A DNA stretch of 64,000 nucleotides from Bacillus cereus ATCC 14579 (GCF_000007825.1 NC_004722.1:3140501-3204500); one strand, 5' to 3'; counted from the first letter of the stretch, positions 6,777 to 15,512 are shown. Notes: generated from the sequence alone by a model not told the origin. Made by a program: numbers and translations.

Positions 6777-9056
6777 TTACCGAATATCTAAAAATCCTTT
6801 TAATACACCAATTGTTTCTGGTGCTTGCAGTCTTGCACATACGTACGGAAATTCCGTGCTACCTTCAAATATCATTTGAGATGTGAGCGGTGCGCCTGCC
6901 CAGAAGATTTCATCATCAATTACGATAAACGGGAATGCTTTATTTTGTCTTTGTAACTTTACATTTTTCAGTGGAACTGGTCCATCACTATAAACTATTA
7001 TTTGTGCATTTGTACGCATGAACGCTTGCCATACTCGTTTATCTACTTGTTTTGTACTTGGAAGTGAAATAATAATTTTTCGTTTTGCGGCTAAAATATC
7101 TTTTAATAGCCCTTTCGGCTCTTCAAGATTCATTTCCATAAACCAGCGTAAACGTTTCGAAATTTTCCGTTCCCACAATTGTCTTGATGTCGTGCGATCA
7201 CACACATCTCCATGACGTTCTATATGAGCTGTTAATTGCGATAACGCTTGTTTTCTAGAAAGATTTTTACGCATATAATGGCAATCTGATAATTGAATGA
7301 ACTTCCCTCTCGCTCTTGTCACTGCTACATTGACGAGGCGATGGTTTTTATGGTCAAAGAATAGTACGCCAGGTCGTTCTTGTGGATAACTGTCAACCGT
7401 ATCAAAGATCATCATATCTCTTTCAGAACCTTGGAACTTATGAACTGTAGCCGCTAAAACTGGTATGTGTTGATATTTCGTTCTCTGCAACATTTCTCTA
7501 ATACACGTCGATAAAAAGCGTGACTGCGCCCTGTAAGGTGTCACAACACCAATTGATTGAATACCGTCTAACAATCCGATTAACATCATTTGCATCGCTA
7601 CTAAACCAGACATAATGTTAAAACGTGAACCAGAAGCAGCATCTTTTAACGAAAAAGCTCCCATTTGGCTCGTATCAAATAAAACACTCGCTTCATTTGC
7701 GAACGGTTGCAATTGCGCAAGTTCTTTACGCTCTGAAACAGACGGATGATCGTATACTCTATTTTTATAAATAAACGAATTCGTAAACTTCGATATATCC
7801 GCATGCATACGTCTTTGTTCCTGCAACATAAATAGGTTTGGGTGTGCTTCTGATTTATTAACAGACTCAACAATCCCAGCGTGGTAAAACATATCTTCCC
7901 CAAGCCATTTGCGAACAAGTTCATGATTTGCCATCGCAATTGGAGGTAACTGTAAAAAGTCACCGCAAACGACGATACGTTTCCCAAGTGAAGCAGCTAA
8001 TGCAATTTGCGGAACGAACGCCATACTCACCTCATCTACGACAACTAAATCAAATGTACGCTCATAAATTAGCGCATCAATGGCACATTTCGATAAAGTT
8101 GCGCCGATTACTTTCGCATTTTCAATATATTCTTTTTCTACTTCTTTAATTTTAGCCTTTTGCTTTCGAAGATCACTTTCAATCTCTTGTATACGCTTCT
8201 TATCAGCAGATGTTGCTTTATACGATAAGATTTTTTCACGAAGATCTTGGCGTGTCTCTTCTAAGTAGAGTCTTTCCTCACCCCATGATCCGTTCGTCGT
8301 TTCAACTAACTTAGATGCAAGTAACGTTTCATGATTTCGTATATGTTCATGCTGACTATAACCGTAACGAACAATTTCGCCAGGCGTCCATTTCTTTTTC
8401 TTTTCAATTTGCTTCGTTACTTCACTCATTAATACGTCTACTGCCGCGTTACTATGAGCTAACACAAGTACCGATTTTCCTTTTTGATAATGAGCCGAAA
8501 TAATACGTGATAAATTGTAAGACTTCCCTGTTCCAGGTGGTCCCCATACGTACGTTGTCGGATTGTAAAACGCGCGATATGCCAGTTCATTTTTCGGATT
8601 TTTCATCTTCTCAATATGTTTCGGACTGCTCGTCCCATCAACAAGACGCTTTATACGATTACGTTTTAGCTTGTCTTTACGTGCTTCTTTCAATCGCTCT
8701 TGCAGTTGCTCTAAAAGTTGCCACGGTTCACTGTATAAAACCGCTTCTCTTATTTCACCTTGTATATAATCATTTAATTTCAATTCTATTTCTAATCCAT
8801 GTACAGATAATACTTCTCCTGTCGCTTCCTCACCATCGAACTCAATTCGAATTGGTGATCCTTCAGGTAAGCTTACTTCCGAAATAAGCTGAAATACATA
8901 CACTGTATTCTCATAATCTGTATATAAAAAACGACCGTTCATGATAGAAATTTTACTACCACCTATCGTTTTCCAATGTTTAATTTCATATGCTAATGCA
9001 TAATGCCACTCTTTCATCGTTTCTGATAATGAAGGAGTTTGAGTATTTGTATTCAT
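6777..9056 (-). CDS. Superfamily 1 (UPF1-like) DNA/RNA helicase with C-terminal phospholipase-D-like region
   Basis: 759 residues. Walker A GPPGTGKS is at 172-179, followed by Ia (VLVLAHSNAAVD), a Walker B box as LVVVDEVS, motif III CGDFLQLPPIA, QRRMH (IV), VVTPYRAQ, VHKFQGSERD (V) and AVTRARGKF (VI). The helicase is complete. The first 150 residues hold a beta-rich domain. The last 130 (KRKIIISLPS, IVYSDGPVPLKNVKL, FPFIVIDDEIFWAG) resemble the degenerate PLD-like module found on such helicases. Start taken at 9056 after GAAGGAG; the 9086 start is unsupported. A solo gene; DNA repair or RNA metabolism is likely, but the precise role is unknown. Confidence 0.85.
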   Translation of the reverse strand: MNTNTQTPSLSETMKEWHYALAYEIKHWKTIGGSKISIMNGRFLYTDYENTVYVFQLISEVSLPEGSPIRIEFDGEEATGEVLSVHGLEIELKLNDYIQGEIREAVLYSEPWQLLEQLQERLKEARKDKLKRNRIKRLVDGTSSPKHIEKMKNPKNELAYRAFYNPTTYVWGPPGTGKSYNLSRIISAHYQKGKSVLVLAHSNAAVDVLMSEVTKQIEKKKKWTPGEIVRYGYSQHEHIRNHETLLASKLVETTNGSWGEERLYLEETRQDLREKILSYKATSADKKRIQEIESDLRKQKAKIKEVEKEYIENAKVIGATLSKCAIDALIYERTFDLVVVDEVSMAFVPQIALAASLGKRIVVCGDFLQLPPIAMANHELVRKWLGEDMFYHAGIVESVNKSEAHPNLFMLQEQRRMHADISKFTNSFIYKNRVYDHPSVSERKELAQLQPFANEASVLFDTSQMGAFSLKDAASGSRFNIMSGLVAMQMMLIGLLDGIQSIGVVTPYRAQSRFLSTCIREMLQRTKYQHIPVLAATVHKFQGSERDMMIFDTVDSYPQERPGVLFFDHKNHRLVNVAVTRARGKFIQLSDCHYMRKNLSRKQALSQLTAHIERHGDVCDRTTSRQLWERKISKRLRWFMEMNLEEPKGLLKDILAAKRKIIISLPSTKQVDKRVWQAFMRTNAQIIVYSDGPVPLKNVKLQRQNKAFPFIVIDDEIFWAGAPLTSQMIFEGSTEFPYVCARLQAPETIGVLKGFLDIR

Positions 9057-9197
9057 CGTATAATCTCCTTCCTTCTCCCCAAACATACTTTCTCACTATA
9101 CCATACAACACGCTAAAATTTGTAAGGTTTTTATCTTGCTTATTTTCTTAATTTTCAATAATATGTTGTATATAATTTTCAGAAAGAAGGAATCTAC

Positions 9198-9590
9198 ATG
9201 CCAGTTAGAAGAATTGAACACGTAGGACTTATGGTTGCAAACTTAGAAGCATCTATCTCATTTTATGAAGAAGTAGTCGGCTTACAGCTCCTTAAACGCA
9301 TGGGGCACCCAAACCCAGACTTAAAACTCGCTTTTTTAGGTGTGGAAGAATCGAAAGAAACGATACTCGAATTAATTGAAGGCTACAACTCTTCCCTTCC
9401 GGCAGAAGGAAAAGTACATCACATTTGCTTTAAAGTGGATTCATTAGAGGATGAAATCGAAAGACTAAAGAAACACGCAGTAACCTTTTTACTAGGAGAT
9501 GAAATCGAAACATTACCAGATGGAACACGTTACATATTCTTCGCTGGCCCTGATGGGGAGTGGATTGAGTTTTTTGAGACGGAGAGATAG
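9198..9590 (+). CDS. VOC-family (glyoxalase I-like) metalloprotein
   Basis: 130 residues with two beta-alpha-beta-beta-beta modules. Likely metal ligands are His8 (RIEHVGLMV), a Glu in ILELIE near 58, His74 or His75 (GKVHHICFKV) and a Glu in GEWIEFFE near 124. This pattern fits glyoxalase I and methylmalonyl-CoA epimerase relatives; fosfomycin-type enzymes are less similar. AGAAAGAAGGA precedes the ATG. Monocistronic, divergent from the helicase. The substrate cannot be fixed from sequence. Confidence 0.8.
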   Translation: MPVRRIEHVGLMVANLEASISFYEEVVGLQLLKRMGHPNPDLKLAFLGVEESKETILELIEGYNSSLPAEGKVHHICFKVDSLEDEIERLKKHAVTFLLGDEIETLPDGTRYIFFAGPDGEWIEFFETER

Positions 9591-9627
9591 AGTGAAACTT
9601 TAGTCAGCCCACAATAAACGGGATAAT
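9591..9627 (+). repeat. Short copy of a dispersed bcr-like repeat
   Basis: It contains GTGAAACTTTAGTCAGCC and CGGGATAATA, the two outer blocks of a repeat found in fuller form at 34640, 42340, 45170 and 55021. The central hairpin is missing. Confidence 0.5.
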
Positions 9628-9659
9628 AACTTTATGATCCACATAAGGAGTAGAAACTG

Positions 9660-9854
9660 ATGAATATAGTTTTTTGGGTACTTATACTATTTCCACTTCT
9701 TAATATAATCCTGTTAAAGAGGTGGAATATAAGTCCCATTAATCTCATGGGGGTATTTGGTAATTTAAAAATGCTGTTTATTTATAGCACTTTTACGAAT
9801 GCAAAAACAGCCAAAATACTCAAGCAGTTTCGCATAAAAACTTGCATATTTTAG
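9660..9854 (+). CDS. Hypothetical small protein, 64 residues (doubtful)
   Basis: AAGGAG lies 9 bases before the ATG and the first 17 residues form a hydrophobic helix (VFWVLILFPLLNIILL). The rest overlaps a terminator-like inverted repeat, which is unusual for a real C-terminus, so the frame may be truncated or spurious. No family recognised. Confidence 0.3.
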   Translation: MNIVFWVLILFPLLNIILLKRWNISPINLMGVFGNLKMLFIYSTFTNAKTAKILKQFRIKTCIF

Positions 9855-9861
9855 GCTGTTT
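9805..9861. terminator. Inverted repeat, probable terminator
   Basis: AAACAGCC pairs with GGCTGTTT and the inner parts AAAATACTCAAG / CTTGCATATTTT also pair, with mismatches. It would end transcription from the VOC gene side. Confidence 0.5.
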
Positions 9862-9924
9862 AATTGTACTCCTTATTTTGTTAAAGTTACCCGTCAGTTC
9901 AATTCCAAAGACCTCAGCTGACGA

Positions 9925-10158
9925 TTAACTCAAGTACCGATTTCGGATGACCCTCATGTGATGAAGTTCGTGTTCTGTATCCGCTACACTATCTGTAGCA
10001 AAAGTTGTTATCTCATTTTCTTCAACACTTGACATTGCTCGATTTATAGCCTGTTCTAGCTTTACGTTCTTCTTGTTCATAGCTGTTACTAAGCGTTCTA
10101 TAGTTGCTACATCTTTATGATAAAAAATTCTAGAATTATTATTGCTACATTCTTTCAT
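9925..10158 (-). CDS. Hypothetical protein, 77 residues
   Basis: A small soluble, helical, charged protein (IERLVTAMNKKNVKLEQAI, and HELHHMRVIRNRY at the end). No ribosome binding site is seen upstream of the ATG, so it may be a fragment. It sits where the transposase would start in an IS231-type element, inside the left end at 10223-10320. It may be a passenger or relic. Family not recognised. Confidence 0.4.
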   Translation of the reverse strand: MKECSNNNSRIFYHKDVATIERLVTAMNKKNVKLEQAINRAMSSVEENEITTFATDSVADTEHELHHMRVIRNRYLS

Positions 10159-10222
10159 TTTATTAATTAGTATGATATACCATCACAGCACCAGAAAGAC
10201 TAATATAAGCTAGTATCATCCA

Positions 10223-10320
10223 TACGTTATCATTTCTAATCTATCCTGTTTAGAAATGATAACGTTTTTTTGTACTTAAAGGTATTAAAATTTCTTAAGT
10301 TGATGGGAATATAGGGTGCC
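10223..10320 (-). mobile_element. IS231-type left end with perfect leader stem-loop
   Basis: The terminal block CTTAAGTTGATGGGAATATA lies at the outer edge. Inside is a perfect 16-bp stem (ACGTTATCATTTCTAA and its complement) followed by a T-run on the plus strand. The layout matches the left end at 1037-1133, but no transposase follows. Confidence 0.6.
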
Positions 10321-10561
10321 CCCTATATGGTGGAGATAGAATCGTAGCGGATAACATAGGAGAAAAACTAAACGGCCTAAAAGTATTGTATTTTAATATT
10401 GAAATTTTAAGGGTAGCCAACTATATAAAATGTAACACTGACGTTCCAGGGGATTATGTTGAATACAATAATGAGGAGAAATGGTTTATGTCTATATTAT
10501 TTTCTCTTCCAATTACTATATATTTTTAGCATACTATTAACTATAAGGAGGGAGTGCAGAA

Positions 10562-11653
10562 ATGGAAGAAAAGAAAGTGACGTGGTTAGAACTCTTTTAT
10601 GATTTGTTATTTGTGGCGGCAGTGACGGCTGCGACTCATGTTTTACTTCATGTTGAAGATGGTCAAATCCATGCAGAGTATTTAGTAAAATTTGTCTTAA
10701 TTTTTATTCCGATTTGGTGGGCTTGGGTAGGGCAAACCATCTTTGTTAACCGGTTTGGAAAAGATTTATTTCATCAAAGAATTTTTTTGATCCTGCAAAT
10801 GTTTTTTGTCCTAATAATGACATCAAGCTTATCAGCTGATTTTGATCCTTATTATCTTTCTTTTTTAATTGGCTATATTGGCTTAAGGGTCGTGACTGCA
10901 ATTCAATATCTTGTTGTCCAGCGTATAGAAGAGGGAGCTCGAAAAAAAGCAGCACTCTTTTTAGGAAGATATTTTTGGATTGGAATCGTTATTTCATTAT
11001 TATCCGTCTTTTTTGATTCTTGGATTCGATATGCTGTGTTATATTTTGGGATTCTTATCGATATTATTGCCCCACTGCTTGGAAGGAAGTGTTTAGAAAA
11101 GGTTCCTACAAATACAGCCCACTTGTTAGAGAGATTTGGTCTATTTTCCATTATTCTCTTTGGGGAAGCTCTTGTAAGCACTCTTGTGGTCATTCAACCT
11201 AAACAAGGAAATTGGGATTCAATAAGCTTTGCGATCATTTCATTTATCCTCATTATTTCGATGTGGTGGCAATATTTCGATAACATGGAGAAGAAACTCG
11301 ACAAGTCTAGACAAACTTCTGGTCAAATTATTATTTACGGTCATCTATTTATTTTAATGTCTTTGAGTATGGTTGCAGCATCCATTAGATTATTATTTTT
11401 ACATGAGGTCTATTATTCTTTTATCTTATATTTTGTTTTTGGTTCTGTATTGCTCTATTTCCTGTCAACTACAATTGTTTTTCATCAATACAGGTTTGAA
11501 CAACACCGCTTGAACATTTATCATTTGTGCTTGTTTTTAGGAATTTTAGCAGTCTTTTTTGTTATTAATTTAATTATAGTAGTGCCGAATATTGTGATAA
11601 TAGGACAATTAACCTTATTTTTTATCATCTATGCTAAATTAACAAGCACATAA
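10562..11653 (+). CDS. ltrA: Low temperature requirement A (LtrA) family membrane protein
   Basis: 363 residues and about ten hydrophobic helices spread over the whole length. The N-terminal signature WLELFYDLLFVAAVTAATH is diagnostic of the LtrA family, and FGEALVST in the middle is also conserved. LtrA was linked to growth of Listeria at low temperature; its biochemical role is unknown. ATAAGGAGGGA stands 8 bases before the ATG. The gene stands alone between an IS231-type end and a decayed region. The upstream 240 bp hold no other gene. Confidence 0.85.
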   Translation: MEEKKVTWLELFYDLLFVAAVTAATHVLLHVEDGQIHAEYLVKFVLIFIPIWWAWVGQTIFVNRFGKDLFHQRIFLILQMFFVLIMTSSLSADFDPYYLSFLIGYIGLRVVTAIQYLVVQRIEEGARKKAALFLGRYFWIGIVISLLSVFFDSWIRYAVLYFGILIDIIAPLLGRKCLEKVPTNTAHLLERFGLFSIILFGEALVSTLVVIQPKQGNWDSISFAIISFILIISMWWQYFDNMEKKLDKSRQTSGQIIIYGHLFILMSLSMVAASIRLLFLHEVYYSFILYFVFGSVLLYFLSTTIVFHQYRFEQHRLNIYHLCLFLGILAVFFVINLIIVVPNIVIIGQLTLFFIIYAKLTST

Positions 11654-11733
11654 ATAAAAGAATCAAATAAATTAGTATCAAACTATAATACTGGTTTATA
11701 TATATATTGGTAAATTTTATATTTATATTAAAT

Positions 11734-11905
11734 CTTATAATTCACGGTGACTCTGATGCAACTGTACCTTTTGAGTTAAGTGGAAACGCACATATGATTC
11801 CATTCCTGATAGTAAACTTGCTCTAATACAGGTTGTCCTCATGGATTAAACGCAACTCCTGCAAAAGAATTTAATGAAGTATTATTAACATTTTTAAAAG
11901 AATAA
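11734..11905 (+). pseudogene. C-terminal remnant of an alpha/beta hydrolase (haloperoxidase type)
   Basis: With two frame changes the sequence reads LIIHGDSDATVPFELSG, then DSIPDSKLALIQ, then GCPHGLNATPAKEFNEVLL ending TFLKE and TAA. This is the typical end of non-heme chloroperoxidase or esterase proteins, including the catalytic Asp (HGDSD) and His (PHGLN). The N-terminal two thirds are absent. It is a dead gene. Confidence 0.75.
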
Positions 11906-11973
11906 TCTTTGAGGAACTACCAGAGGCGGTTCAACAGCAATATCAAGAATAATAACACGAATTTATCGATTAG

Positions 11974-12018
11974 GGTTTTCCAAAAAGAGTAGCGCTATGC
12001 TTAATCTTTTGGAAAACC
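11974..12018. terminator. Inverted repeat with GGTTTTCCAAAA arms
   Basis: Perfect 12-bp arms GGTTTTCCAAAA and TTTTGGAAAACC with a 21-base loop. No intact gene ends here; it may have served a lost gene. Confidence 0.55.
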
Positions 12019-12056
12019 TTCTTTACATAGTTTTTTTAGGTCTCTTAGGGGAATCG

Positions 12057-12197
12057 TCACAGTGCTATCAAGTTAAAAAATACATTCTTCCCATAAACGA
12101 AAAAAACGAACTGAACTTCTATGGACAACTATGAAAGAATGAAATTTTCGTTTTGGGGATAATTCAAAATCTTAGGTTGATGGCGATGTGGCGGTAC
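12057..12197. mobile_element. Miniature element (about 140 bp) with inverted IS231-type ends
   Basis: The left edge (GTGCTATCAAGTTAAAAAAT followed by CCCATAAACGAAA) and the right edge on the other strand (GCCACATCGCCATCAACCTA followed by TCCCCAAAACGAAA) are inverted versions of the same IS231-type terminus. No gene fits between them. It appears inserted in the transposase fragment at 12201-12302, since the reading frame is broken exactly at its edge. Confidence 0.5.
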
Positions 12198-12200
12198 CCC

Positions 12201-12302
12201 AAATCCAACATCTCTAGCTAGATTCTGTAAGGTATTTGGTGATAAAAGACTCTTAATCCCCTGTGCAAATAATTGTAAGTCGTCAGATACAGAATTAGAC
12301 AT
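12201..12302 (-). pseudogene. IS4/IS231-type transposase, N-terminal stub
   Basis: The minus strand reads MSNSVSDDLQLFAQGIKSLL, SPNTLQNLARDVGF and then runs into the miniature element. The pattern (DLQLFAQ, LARDVGF) is that of IS231-group transposases but differs from the stub at 874-1036, so a second, distinct element was present. Confidence 0.7.
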
Positions 12303-12370
12303 AAAAAAACGTCATCCTTTCCTATAATTCTACCGTAAGAATAACGTCTTTATGGCGATATGGTGGTATA
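12303..12370 (-). mobile_element. IS231-type left end with leader hairpin
   Basis: Directly upstream of the transposase stub there is a hairpin (ACGTCATCCTT / AAGAATAACGT, imperfect) and then TTATGGCGATATGGTGG, the terminal-repeat pattern. It is the left end of the element whose transposase is at 12201-12302. Confidence 0.55.
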
Positions 12371-12434
12371 CCTACTTAATTTAGCTTATTCTCCCTTTTC
12401 GGGGATTTGGGCAAAATTACCCCACAAAAAAACA

Positions 12435-12461
12435 GCGAACCCTTCGAATATGTGGGTTCGC
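12435..12461 (-). terminator. Intrinsic terminator
   Basis: GCGAACCC / GGGTTCGC hairpin followed on the minus strand by a run of seven T. It lies just after the YxeA-like pseudogene. Confidence 0.8.
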
Positions 12462-12474
12462 CATTATAAATCAT

Positions 12475-12837
12475 TTATTTCACGTCTAATTTTTCTTTCA
12501 CCTTCCCAGGAAGCTCGTCTTTCTTCACCTCTTCCCAAGCAGTTACACCTTTTTTATCGGAGTGGAACACGCGTAAGAATGCTTCTTTACGAAGCTCTTT
12601 AAATCCATTAAATTTCACTGTTTTTTCATTACCAGTTTTGTCAAATCCTTGTAATTAATAATTATACTCTGTGTATTTATTTCCTTCTTTAGATACCCCT
12701 GACTTTATTTTCGCATCAGTTGTAATTTGAACATAGTATTCATCTTTTCCCATACGATTCACATCGCAACCAACTAACATTGTAGCAAATACAACTAGAA
12801 TACTAAAAAGTGTAATATATCTTTTCACGTCATTCAC
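12475..12837 (-). pseudogene. YxeA-family (DUF1093) lipoprotein gene with a premature stop
   Basis: The frame starts MNDVKRYITLFSILVVF with a lipoprotein-type signal and lipobox LVGC, then DEYYVQITTDAKIKSG and KYTEYNY. After a TAA stop (12655-12657) the same frame goes on for 60 codons: LQGFDKTGNEKTVKFNGFK, KKAFLRVFHSDKKGVTAWEE and VKEKLDVK, the normal C-terminal half of YxeA proteins. One base change has thus split a 120-codon gene. The function of the family is not known. The terminator downstream is intact, so the mutation looks recent. Confidence 0.8.
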
Positions 12838-13030
12838 CTCATGTGTTTTTTATTATGCTGTTATCATAACCCCTTTTTATTTGAGAAGAAATTCAAGAAC
12901 ATGACATGAAGATTACACTTTTGTAAGATAATAAAAAGACGACTACAACAGCTGCCTTTTTAATCAACATCATAACAATCACTTGCATTGTAGTCTAACA
13001 TTTAAATAAACCAACCCATATAAACACAAA

Positions 13031-13060
13031 AAAGAGGAGTCACCCTAAGGTGACTCCTTT
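13031..13060. terminator. Intrinsic terminator
   Basis: AGGAGTCACC / GGTGACTCCT hairpin with A residues before and T residues after. On the minus strand it ends the DUF218 gene. Confidence 0.75.
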
Positions 13061-13098
13061 CCTAAGATAACTCCCAAAATATAAGTTATACAACATCC

Positions 13099-14130
13099 TT
13101 AAAAAAATAAATAATTTACTCCGGTTGCTATGATAGAGAATCCCATAATAATTGCTATTACAATACTGTGACGTACACGATTCATAACGAAGATTGCAAT
13201 ATACTCTCGAATCATCGCATTTGGCCAATAATAGAAGGCTGTTTTTGAGCCAATTCCTTGGCTATTTAATCCTACTATTTTAGCGTATAATCCTGCGCGA
13301 AACACATGGAAGTTGTTTGTAGAAAAAATGCAGTTATACTGTGTTCCTTTTAATGATTCCATAATTCTCTTTGAAAAAAGCATATTTTGGTATGTTGTAG
13401 TAGAACGGTCCTCTTTTATTGTATTCTCTAGAGGAATCCCATTATTCACAGCATACTCCTGCATAGCTTTCGCTTCAGAAATATTTTCATCTGATCCTTG
13501 TCCACCAGAGAAAATAATCTTAGGTGGTGAGGAAACTGCTTCTTGTTTCTTATAAAATTCAATAGCTCTATTAATTCTGCTAGCTAAAAGTGGCGGAACC
13601 TTATCATTAATTAAACCACTACCAAGAACAATGATAAAATCCTGGTTGTATTTTGGTCTATTGAACTGGTATAGGAAATAGGCCGTTAGGAAATTAGATA
13701 AATCTATAAATAAATATAAAGAAATGAGAACTGCTCCCCAGTAAAGTGTTCGAATCGCTTCGGGGAAGAAGTTAATTGGTTCAACTAAAGAAATTACTAA
13801 AAAGAACGAAAGAAATATACCTAAAACGAAAGTTAAACTATTTGCAAAACGTCGACTTTCTTTGCTCATAAGAATCTTAGCATTTAGAAACAGCCCCAAT
13901 ATTAAGGCAACTAAGCCGAAACTTAACATAAAGAGAACAATCACAGCAGGTATTAAAGCGATGAACAGTAAAAACTGATTTCCTGTAATCATAGAGAAAT
14001 ACGCACTTGCAATAATTATTGAAATTATAAACAGGTTAAATAAAAAACCGTTTATTATCCTTCTAGGATCAGTTAAATAAAAACCTAGAAAAAGAACGAG
14101 TAACATGATTGGAATAAACGCGTAAAACAT
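13099..14130 (-). CDS. YdcF/DUF218-family membrane protein
   Basis: 343 residues. The first 160 hold five or six membrane helices. The C-terminal part is a DUF218 domain: FIIVLGSGL near 167, PPLLASRINRAIEFYKK, KIIFSGGQGSDENISEAKAM, STTTYQNMLFSKRIM and FSTNNFHVFRAG. DUF218 proteins (SanA, YdcF, ElyC) are linked to envelope integrity and lipid-carrier metabolism. A last hydrophobic stretch closes the protein. GAGGTG precedes the ATG. Solo gene, with a perfect palindrome 80 bp upstream and its own terminator. Confidence 0.85.
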   Translation of the reverse strand: MFYAFIPIMLLVLFLGFYLTDPRRIINGFLFNLFIISIIIASAYFSMITGNQFLLFIALIPAVIVLFMLSFGLVALILGLFLNAKILMSKESRRFANSLTFVLGIFLSFFLVISLVEPINFFPEAIRTLYWGAVLISLYLFIDLSNFLTAYFLYQFNRPKYNQDFIIVLGSGLINDKVPPLLASRINRAIEFYKKQEAVSSPPKIIFSGGQGSDENISEAKAMQEYAVNNGIPLENTIKEDRSTTTYQNMLFSKRIMESLKGTQYNCIFSTNNFHVFRAGLYAKIVGLNSQGIGSKTAFYYWPNAMIREYIAIFVMNRVRHSIVIAIIMGFSIIATGVNYLFF

Positions 14131-14209
14131 AAATTTTTAACACCTCAATAAATTGATATTATACAGATACTTAAAAACAACTTTTATAATATCCCATATT
14201 TATTAAATT

Positions 14210-14246
14210 AAATCAATTTTATATTTCATAAATATAAAATTGATTT
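14210..14246. repeat. Perfect 17-bp palindrome upstream of the DUF218 gene
   Basis: AAATCAATTTTATATTT and its exact complement are separated by CAT. AT-only arms without a T-tract make an operator or a cruciform-prone site as likely as a terminator. Confidence 0.7.
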
Positions 14247-14572
14247 AAAACAAAAAAGAAATAAATTTTTAGATTTATTATCTTTTTATAACTTAGAAGA
14301 CTCTTAGTTCACTAAAATTATTGTCAGAAAATCCAACTAAATCATCCCTCCCTAATTCTGTCGAAACAATCCAGACAAAAACAATCTGAAATATGGAATA
14401 AATAACCATACTACATAAAGAAATAGGATTGATTTAAAAAATAACTTTAAAGATATTCTGCCCAAAAAACATACCCTCCCTTTTCACCTCAGAATAGCAC
14501 GAACAAAACGTAAATTTTGTACGCTAAGAAACCGAATTTTTTAGATTGTTGAACTCAATCCCCGTCAGTGCC

Positions 14573-14609
14573 ATAAGAAAAAGGGTTACCGTAGTAACCC
14601 TTTTTCTTA
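14573..14609. terminator. Intrinsic terminator, bidirectional
   Basis: Perfect arms ATAAGAAAAAGGGTTAC / GTAACCCTTTTTCTTAT around CGTA. On the minus strand it follows the histidine phosphatase relic and probably was its terminator. Confidence 0.8.
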
Positions 14610-14652
14610 TAATACACGTCATTTTGGGAAGCTACGGATGAATAAAGTCAAT

Positions 14653-14960
14653 CTATGAGATTTCCCACAATCTTTTAACTTCCACCAATTCCTACCCATT
14701 GAATTCCATTCTATATATATCTGGTTTTGATGTCTGTAGTAAAAAATTCAAATCATACTTACTGTCATAATACCCCATCATCAAAGTCATTACAGCTCTA
14801 TGAGTGCCTAATACTATTTTCTGTCCTCGATAGGTGTTTAATAATTCTTTTAAGGCTTTTGTCGCACGTTTCTGACAGTCGACATTAGACTCTCCTCACG
14901 TTAAAGCAAATTCGGGGTCTAAGTTTGGGTTTTTACTTCCAAAAATATCTTAGCGTATAA
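14653..14960 (-). pseudogene. Histidine phosphatase (phosphoglycerate mutase-like), C-terminal remnant
   Basis: In one frame: FGSKNPNLDPEFALT, stop, GESNVDCQKRATKALKELL, TYRGQKIVLGTHRAVMTL, MMGYYDSKYDLNFLL, TSKPDIYRMEFNG, stop, ELVEVKRLWEIS. This is the second half of a histidine phosphatase, including the late catalytic His (GTH). Two in-frame stops (TGA and TAG) and a missing N-terminal RHG motif show it is dead. Confidence 0.8.
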
Positions 14961-15155
14961 GAGGATAGGAGACGATTCCCGGTATTAGGTTAGGGGCCAC
15001 TCTGGGATTTGATTACAAATAAAAAAGAACTTTATTCAAGTCCCTTTAATCTACGATAAAGATCGACCTAACTTACACATGTAATTTGTCATATTTGTTT
15101 AAAAATCAAATATATATTCTCTACACTCCCCAGTTATCAGTAGGTCATGTATTTA

Positions 15156-15183
15156 AAAATCTAAAAAGGTCCTTTTAGATTTT
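15156..15183. terminator. AT-rich hairpin, possible terminator
   Basis: AAAATCTAAAA / TTTTAGATTTT arms with a 6-base loop in an otherwise empty stretch. Confidence 0.45.
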
Positions 15184-15307
15184 CTGAAGAGACTTTTTAC
15201 TTCAATAAAGTATAATAAAAGCCGTAGGAGTTTAATGCCTACAACTTTGTAAAAGGATCTTGATTCACTATAAAATATCCTCTATAGATTTATTCTTAAA
15301 ATTTACT

Positions 15308-15336
15308 TTTAACTTGATGTTAATGTGACGTAACCT
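15308..15336 (-). mobile_element. Degenerate IS231-type end
   Basis: TTAACTTGATGTTAATGTGAC resembles the CTTAAGTTGATGGCGATGTGG terminus seen elsewhere. No transposase is near. Confidence 0.3.
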
Positions 15337-15354
15337 TAAATATTTAGAAATTTA

Positions 15355-15385
15355 AAAAGCCCCCTAATATTGTTAAAGGGGCTTT
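15355..15385 (-). terminator. Intrinsic terminator of the 26-residue peptide gene
   Basis: AAAAGCCCC / GGGGCTTT hairpin 47 bp after the stop codon of the small minus-strand gene. Confidence 0.7.
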
Positions 15386-15431
15386 ACTCATACGAATGAT
15401 AATTTTTATAAATAATTGCTAAATAGTGAAT

Positions 15432-15512
15432 TTACATAAATGCTTTTAGAAGCTCTTGAACTAATGGGATTGCTCCACCTATAAATTTTAAAACTGCCAT
15501 TGCGATTTCCAT
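15432..15512 (-). CDS. 26-residue amphipathic peptide, PSM/delta-toxin-like
   Basis: AGAGGAGG stands 7 bases before an ATG whose 26 codons read MEIAMAVLKFIGG then AIPLVQELLKAFM. The peptide has no signal sequence, is strongly hydrophobic, carries two Glu and two Lys, and can form an amphipathic helix broken at GG and P. Size and composition recall phenol-soluble modulins and delta-toxin (about 20-26 residues) and some leaderless bacteriocins. A terminator follows, so it is a stand-alone unit. No immunity or export gene lies beside it. A holin-like or membrane stress peptide is also possible. Confidence 0.65.
   Translation of the reverse strand: MEIAMAVLKFIGGAIPLVQELLKAFM

Noticed and set aside
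7646..7987. 113-codon frame inside the helicase gene
   Set aside because: Shadow of the helicase coding sequence in another frame of the same strand; the helicase motifs are continuous.
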